From the NCBI GenBank assembly GCA_016293805.1, contig JAEDDI010000042.1:1-16381 (forward strand): a DNA stretch of 16,381 bases. The letters are read 5' to 3'. Made by a program: the position numbers and the translations under genes. The notes beneath the pieces are model-generated. The model made no database searches. It saw only the letters and a list, made by a program, of their open reading frames with translations, and was not told the DNA's origin. Below, piece after piece: positions 12,868 through 16,381 of this stretch; the stretch's first letter is position 1, and each line of letters opens with the position of its first letter. Origin of the DNA: Bacillota bacterium (GTDB taxonomy: Bacteria > Bacillota > Clostridia > Peptostreptococcales > Anaerovoracaceae).

Positions 12868-14331
12868 ATGAGTGAAAAAGTATTAAAGGAGGCCATAGAA
12901 AAAGCTCAGCGGGAAATAGACAAAATGAAGAATGTGACTTCTGAAGGAGTGCACCGGCAGAAATATCATTTCATGGCACAGACAGGCTGGATCAACGACC
13001 CTAACGGCCTCATATTCTATAAAGGGAAATATCATTTCTTTTATCAGTATAATCCTTACGGCAGCTTCTGGGACTACATGCACTGGGGACATGCTGTGAG
13101 CGATGATATGCTGTCATGGGAATACCTTCCTGTAGCTCTTGCTCCAAGCGAAGATTATGATAATCATCCGAAAGGCGGATGTTTTTCCGGAAGTGCTGTC
13201 GTTCATGATGACAAACTGTGGCTCATATATACAGGAACAGCTTATGACGGCAAGGGCTACGTACAGACTCAGAACGCTGCGTACAGTGAAGACGGAATCA
13301 CGTTTAAAAAATACGAGGGAAATCCATTGATTAAAGCCCCCGAAGGAGTGCCCGGAGATTTATTCAGGGATCCTTATGTGTGGAAACACGGCGACAGCTT
13401 CTACATGGTACTTGGTGCCGGCAGAAACGGCATGGCACAGGCGCTTTTATACAGGTCAGAGAATCTGACAAAGTGGGAGTTTGTGAATGTTCTTGCACAG
13501 AGCAGAGGAGAATGGGGATTCATGTGGGAATGCCCAAGCTTATTTGAACTCGACGGCAAATATGTTCTTTCAGTATCTCCAATGGGAGCCGGAGAGAGGA
13601 CATGTGTATATATGGTAGGTGATTTCAGCTACGAAACAGGTATTTTTGTACCGCAGTATACCGGCGAGATAGACTGGGGTTTCCACTATTATGCGCCGCA
13701 GCCGTTCAAAGACGAAAAGGGCAGAACAATCATGGCGGCATGGGCTAACTGCTGGGACTGGATGCCTTTCTTCAAAGACTGGGGTCCGACATATAAGGAA
13801 AACTGGTGCGGATTCTATAACATTCCGAGAGTTGTGACTCTCAATGAGGATATGACTCTTTCCATGAAGCCGATAGAAGAAATTGAAGCCGCAAGGCATG
13901 ACGGAAAAGTGCAGGAGAACATTTCCGTTAAAGACAGTCTTGATATTGTAAAAGGATACTGCTATGATGCAGAGATGGAGATAGACCTTGACAGAACCGA
14001 TGCTGAAAGCTTCACCCTTATACTCAGAAGGGACGGCTGCTTCAAAACAGCTGTAACCTATGACCTTAAGGCCCAGGAGATAAGGTTTGATCTTACAGAC
14101 TCAGACGGATGGAGCAGCGGGGTGGCCAGGGCTCCGCTTTATCTTGAAGACAGCACAAAACTTGATATTAGGATATTATCTGACAGGTCCAGTATTGAGC
14201 TGTTTAATGATGAATATCGCACTAATATGTCATGTAATGTGTATACTGTCGGGGAAGATGAAGACAACCTTTTAAAGGTTGAAAAAGGACAGGTATATAT
14301 TTCATCATTAAGAGCATATCAGCTTGGATAA
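12868..14331 (+). CDS. GH32 beta-fructofuranosidase, cytoplasmic
   Basis: The 487-residue enzyme shows all GH32 landmarks in order: nucleophile D44 in GWINDPNG, FFYQYNP, CFSGSAV, the transition-state stabilising D168 in FRDPYV, and the acid/base E221 in MWECPSL. A C-terminal beta-sandwich domain follows (for example RSSIELFNDEYRTNM). Length is typical of sucrose-6-phosphate hydrolases and intracellular fructosidases. There is no signal peptide. It would release fructose from inulobiose, short fructans or sucrose brought in by the transporter. As the transporter is an ABC system and no PTS gene is present, a non-phosphorylated substrate is more likely than sucrose-6-phosphate. GGAGG lies 7 bases upstream; 20 bases separate it from the GH172 gene. 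Confidence 0.93.
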   Translation: MSEKVLKEAIEKAQREIDKMKNVTSEGVHRQKYHFMAQTGWINDPNGLIFYKGKYHFFYQYNPYGSFWDYMHWGHAVSDDMLSWEYLPVALAPSEDYDNHPKGGCFSGSAVVHDDKLWLIYTGTAYDGKGYVQTQNAAYSEDGITFKKYEGNPLIKAPEGVPGDLFRDPYVWKHGDSFYMVLGAGRNGMAQALLYRSENLTKWEFVNVLAQSRGEWGFMWECPSLFELDGKYVLSVSPMGAGERTCVYMVGDFSYETGIFVPQYTGEIDWGFHYYAPQPFKDEKGRTIMAAWANCWDWMPFFKDWGPTYKENWCGFYNIPRVVTLNEDMTLSMKPIEEIEAARHDGKVQENISVKDSLDIVKGYCYDAEMEIDLDRTDAESFTLILRRDGCFKTAVTYDLKAQEIRFDLTDSDGWSSGVARAPLYLEDSTKLDIRILSDRSSIELFNDEYRTNMSCNVYTVGEDEDNLLKVEKGQVYISSLRAYQLG

Positions 14332-14341
14332 GGAACATGCG

Positions 14342-15307
14342 ATGGAAAAGACTATAGATATTACAGCAATGGGTGAGCTGCTCATCGATTTTGCCGAATA
14401 TGGAACAAGTGAATACGGAAACAGGCTCCTTGAGGTATGTCCCGGAGGAGCTCCGTGCAATATGCTTTCTATGGCAAGCAGGCTGGGCAAAAAAACCGCA
14501 TTTATAGGGAAGGTTGGAAATGACAACTTCGGAAGATTCCTGAGGAAGACAATCGTATCGACAGGGATAGACGATACAGGACTTCTCACTGATGATAAAG
14601 CACCGACAACGCTTGCTTTTGTACATACTCTTGAGGGAGGGGAAAGAGAATTCTCTTTCTGCAGAAACGGCAGTGCGGACACAATGCTTAAAGCAGAGGA
14701 GCTTAAGACGGACCTGATTAAATCATCAAGGGTATTTCATTTCGGCACTCTTTCAATGACAGATGAACCTGTGCTTTCTGCAACAAAAAAAGCTCTTGAG
14801 ACGGCAAAGGAGGCAGGCTGCATAATAAGCTTTGATCCGAATCTGAGACCTCCTCTGTGGAAGAGCCTTGACGATGCAAGAGCTGCCATGGAGTATGGTT
14901 TTGAAAGATGCGATATATTAAAAATTGCAGATAATGAAGTTGAATTCATCACAGGAACCTGTGATTATGATGCCGGGATAAGCAGGATTATTCAAAAGTA
15001 TGACATCCCTCTTGTCTTTCTTACCATGGGAAAGAACGGTTCAAGAGCATACTATAAAGACTGCAGAATCGAGGCAGACGGCTTTAAAGTCAATTCAATC
15101 GAGGCTACAGGGGCAGGAGACTGCTTCTGCGCAAGCGCTGTCTGCCGGGTGCTGGACAGTGGGTTTGATAATCTTTCGGCAGAGATGCTTAAGGAAATTC
15201 TTATGTTTGCCAATGCGGCAGCTGCAATTGTAACAACCAGAAAAGGTGCGATACTGTCAATGCCGACAGAGGATGAAGTTCTGACCTTGCTGGAAGAGAA
15301 CAGATAA
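14342..15307 (+). CDS. PfkB-family fructokinase
   Basis: From ATG 14342 the protein has 321 residues. It has the ribokinase/PfkB sugar-binding signature (GGAPCNMLSMASRLGKKTAF and IGKVGNDNFG) and the C-terminal ATP/anion-hole motif ATGAGDCFCA with the catalytic aspartate of GAGD. It would phosphorylate the fructose released by the two glycosidases to fructose-6-phosphate. A longer frame could begin at TTG 14324 inside the GH32 gene, but AAGGA at 14330-14334, seven bases before the ATG, decides the start. The gap to GH32 is 10 bases, consistent with co-translation. Other PfkB specificities cannot be fully excluded from sequence alone; the neighbourhood supports fructose. Confidence 0.9.
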   Translation: MEKTIDITAMGELLIDFAEYGTSEYGNRLLEVCPGGAPCNMLSMASRLGKKTAFIGKVGNDNFGRFLRKTIVSTGIDDTGLLTDDKAPTTLAFVHTLEGGEREFSFCRNGSADTMLKAEELKTDLIKSSRVFHFGTLSMTDEPVLSATKKALETAKEAGCIISFDPNLRPPLWKSLDDARAAMEYGFERCDILKIADNEVEFITGTCDYDAGISRIIQKYDIPLVFLTMGKNGSRAYYKDCRIEADGFKVNSIEATGAGDCFCASAVCRVLDSGFDNLSAEMLKEILMFANAAAAIVTTRKGAILSMPTEDEVLTLLEENR

Positions 15308-15317
15308 GGAGAAGCAA

Positions 15318-16381
15318 ATGGCTAATATTTCATTTAAAAATGTCGTAAAAACATATGACAACGGAGTTACAGTAATTCCGGATTTAAACCTTGAAATAAA
15401 GGACAAGGAGTTTGTAGTTCTTGTAGGACCTTCAGGATGCGGTAAGTCGACAACGCTCCGTATGATAGCAGGTCTTGAAAGTATTACTGAGGGAGAGCTT
15501 TACATCGGGGACAGACTTGTAAACGATGTAGCTCCAAAGGACAGAGACATAGCAATGGTATTCCAGAGCTATGCGCTTTATCCTCATATGACAGTGTACA
15601 AGAACATGGCCTTTGCTCTTGAGCTTCGCAAGGAGCCAAAGGAAGAGATAGACAGAAAAGTAAGAGAGGCTGCGAAGATTCTCGACCTTGAAAAGTATCT
15701 TGACAGAAAGCCTAAGGCGCTTTCCGGAGGACAGAGGCAGAGAGTGGCTCTTGGAAGAGCAATGGTAAGAAACCCTGCAGTATTCCTTCTTGATGAGCCT
15801 CTGTCAAACCTTGATGCCAAGCTCCGTACAGAGATGAGAACCCAGATATCGGCGCTTCACAAGAGACTTGAGACAACATTTGTATATGTAACCCATGACC
15901 AGACAGAAGCGATGACAATGGGAGACAGAATCTGTGTAATGAAGGATGGAGTGATTCAGCAGTTTGACACACCTCAGGTACTGTACAACAACCCGTGCAA
16001 CATGTTCGTTGCGGGCTTCATAGGCTCGCCTCAGATGAATTTCATGCATGCAGAGGTCGAAAAGGGAAACGATGGATATGTTCTCTCATTCGGAGACAGC
16101 AAGGTGACAGTGAACAGGGAAGAGCTTGCACCATATGAAGGGAAGGAAGTAATCCTTGGATTAAGACCTGAGGATATCCACGCAGAAGAAGCGATGAAGG
16201 ATGCACATCCTGAAAGTGTGATGAAGGTGGATGTGACTCTTGCGGAAATGATGGGTTCGGAAATCTACGTATACACAGAATATGCAGGAACAAAGGTAAT
16301 CTCAAGAGTGCCTGCAAAATATGATATTAAGACTGACGACAAGGTAACTCTTGTGCCGGATGTGAACAGGATTCACATATT
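15318..16381 (+). CDS. ABC sugar transporter ATP-binding protein, MsmK/UgpC/MalK type (3' end beyond window)
   Basis: The frame is open from ATG 15318 to the window edge, giving 354 residues of an expected 365-375. The nucleotide-binding domain is intact: Walker A GPSGCGKST (37-45), Q-loop VFQSYALYPH, signature LSGGQRQR (135-142), Walker B VFLLDEP (155-161) and the switch histidine H193. The C-terminal regulatory beta domain typical of MalK/UgpC follows (for example EVILGLRPEDIHAE). AAGGAG overlaps the fructokinase stop codon; the gap is 10 bases. It powers the two permeases of this operon. In many Firmicutes such ATPases are encoded elsewhere and shared, so a dedicated copy at the operon end is notable. 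Only about 10-20 residues should be missing. Confidence 0.95.
   Translation, partial: MANISFKNVVKTYDNGVTVIPDLNLEIKDKEFVVLVGPSGCGKSTTLRMIAGLESITEGELYIGDRLVNDVAPKDRDIAMVFQSYALYPHMTVYKNMAFALELRKEPKEEIDRKVREAAKILDLEKYLDRKPKALSGGQRQRVALGRAMVRNPAVFLLDEPLSNLDAKLRTEMRTQISALHKRLETTFVYVTHDQTEAMTMGDRICVMKDGVIQQFDTPQVLYNNPCNMFVAGFIGSPQMNFMHAEVEKGNDGYVLSFGDSKVTVNREELAPYEGKEVILGLRPEDIHAEEAMKDAHPESVMKVDVTLAEMMGSEIYVYTEYAGTKVISRVPAKYDIKTDDKVTLVPDVNRIHI

Noticed and set aside
14324..14341. Longer fructokinase start at TTG 14324
   Set aside because: It would overlap the GH32 gene, and the AAGGA site at 14330-14334 is spaced for the ATG at 14342.

Overview
The window looks like chromosome of a low-GC gut Firmicute, most likely a Lachnospiraceae-type clostridium. 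Reasons: AGGAGG-type ribosome binding sites, sigma-A promoters (TTGACA/TATAAT), frequent AGA/GGA codons, a TnpV remnant typical of clostridial mobile elements, and ABC sugar operons with LacI regulators. I saw no rRNA, tRNA or CRISPR array. The species assignment is inference.

Region 1 (about 1-3045) is a scrap zone of accessory DNA. It holds the tail of an unidentified small protein, an intact DUF4143-type AAA ATPase on the minus strand with its own terminator, and a decayed second copy of the same ATPase family with frameshifts and an internal deletion. Next come four tandem 23-bp repeats, a truncated tnpV, a RelB/DinJ antitoxin with no toxin beside it, a frameshifted LuxR-type HTH remnant, and a long near-perfect palindrome.

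Region 2 (about 3046-7013) contains a CoA-disulfide-reductase/rhodanese fusion (+) convergent with a membrane-anchored LuxR regulator (-), separated by a bidirectional terminator. Upstream of luxR lies about 1 kb without a convincing larger gene. It contains the luxR promoter and two further copies of a roughly 280-bp module (133 bp identical). Each copy carries a decayed version of that promoter, a hairpin and 20-bp iterated direct repeats.

Region 3 (about 7101 to the right edge) is a complete-looking fructo-oligosaccharide island: a LacI repressor, then a promoter with a perfect 14-bp palindromic operator, then an ABC binding lipoprotein, two permeases, a GH172 (DUF2961) enzyme, a GH32 beta-fructofuranosidase, a PfkB fructokinase and a MsmK/UgpC-type ATPase that runs off the edge. 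The intended flow is import of an oligosaccharide, opening of an alpha-fructofuranosyl linkage by GH172, cleavage of beta-fructosyl bonds by GH32 in the cytoplasm, and phosphorylation of fructose. GH172 next to GH32 and a fructokinase points to difructose dianhydrides (caramel or inulin-derived) or related alpha-fructosides rather than plain sucrose. This is the most interesting biological prediction in the window, and it is an inference from family knowledge plus context.
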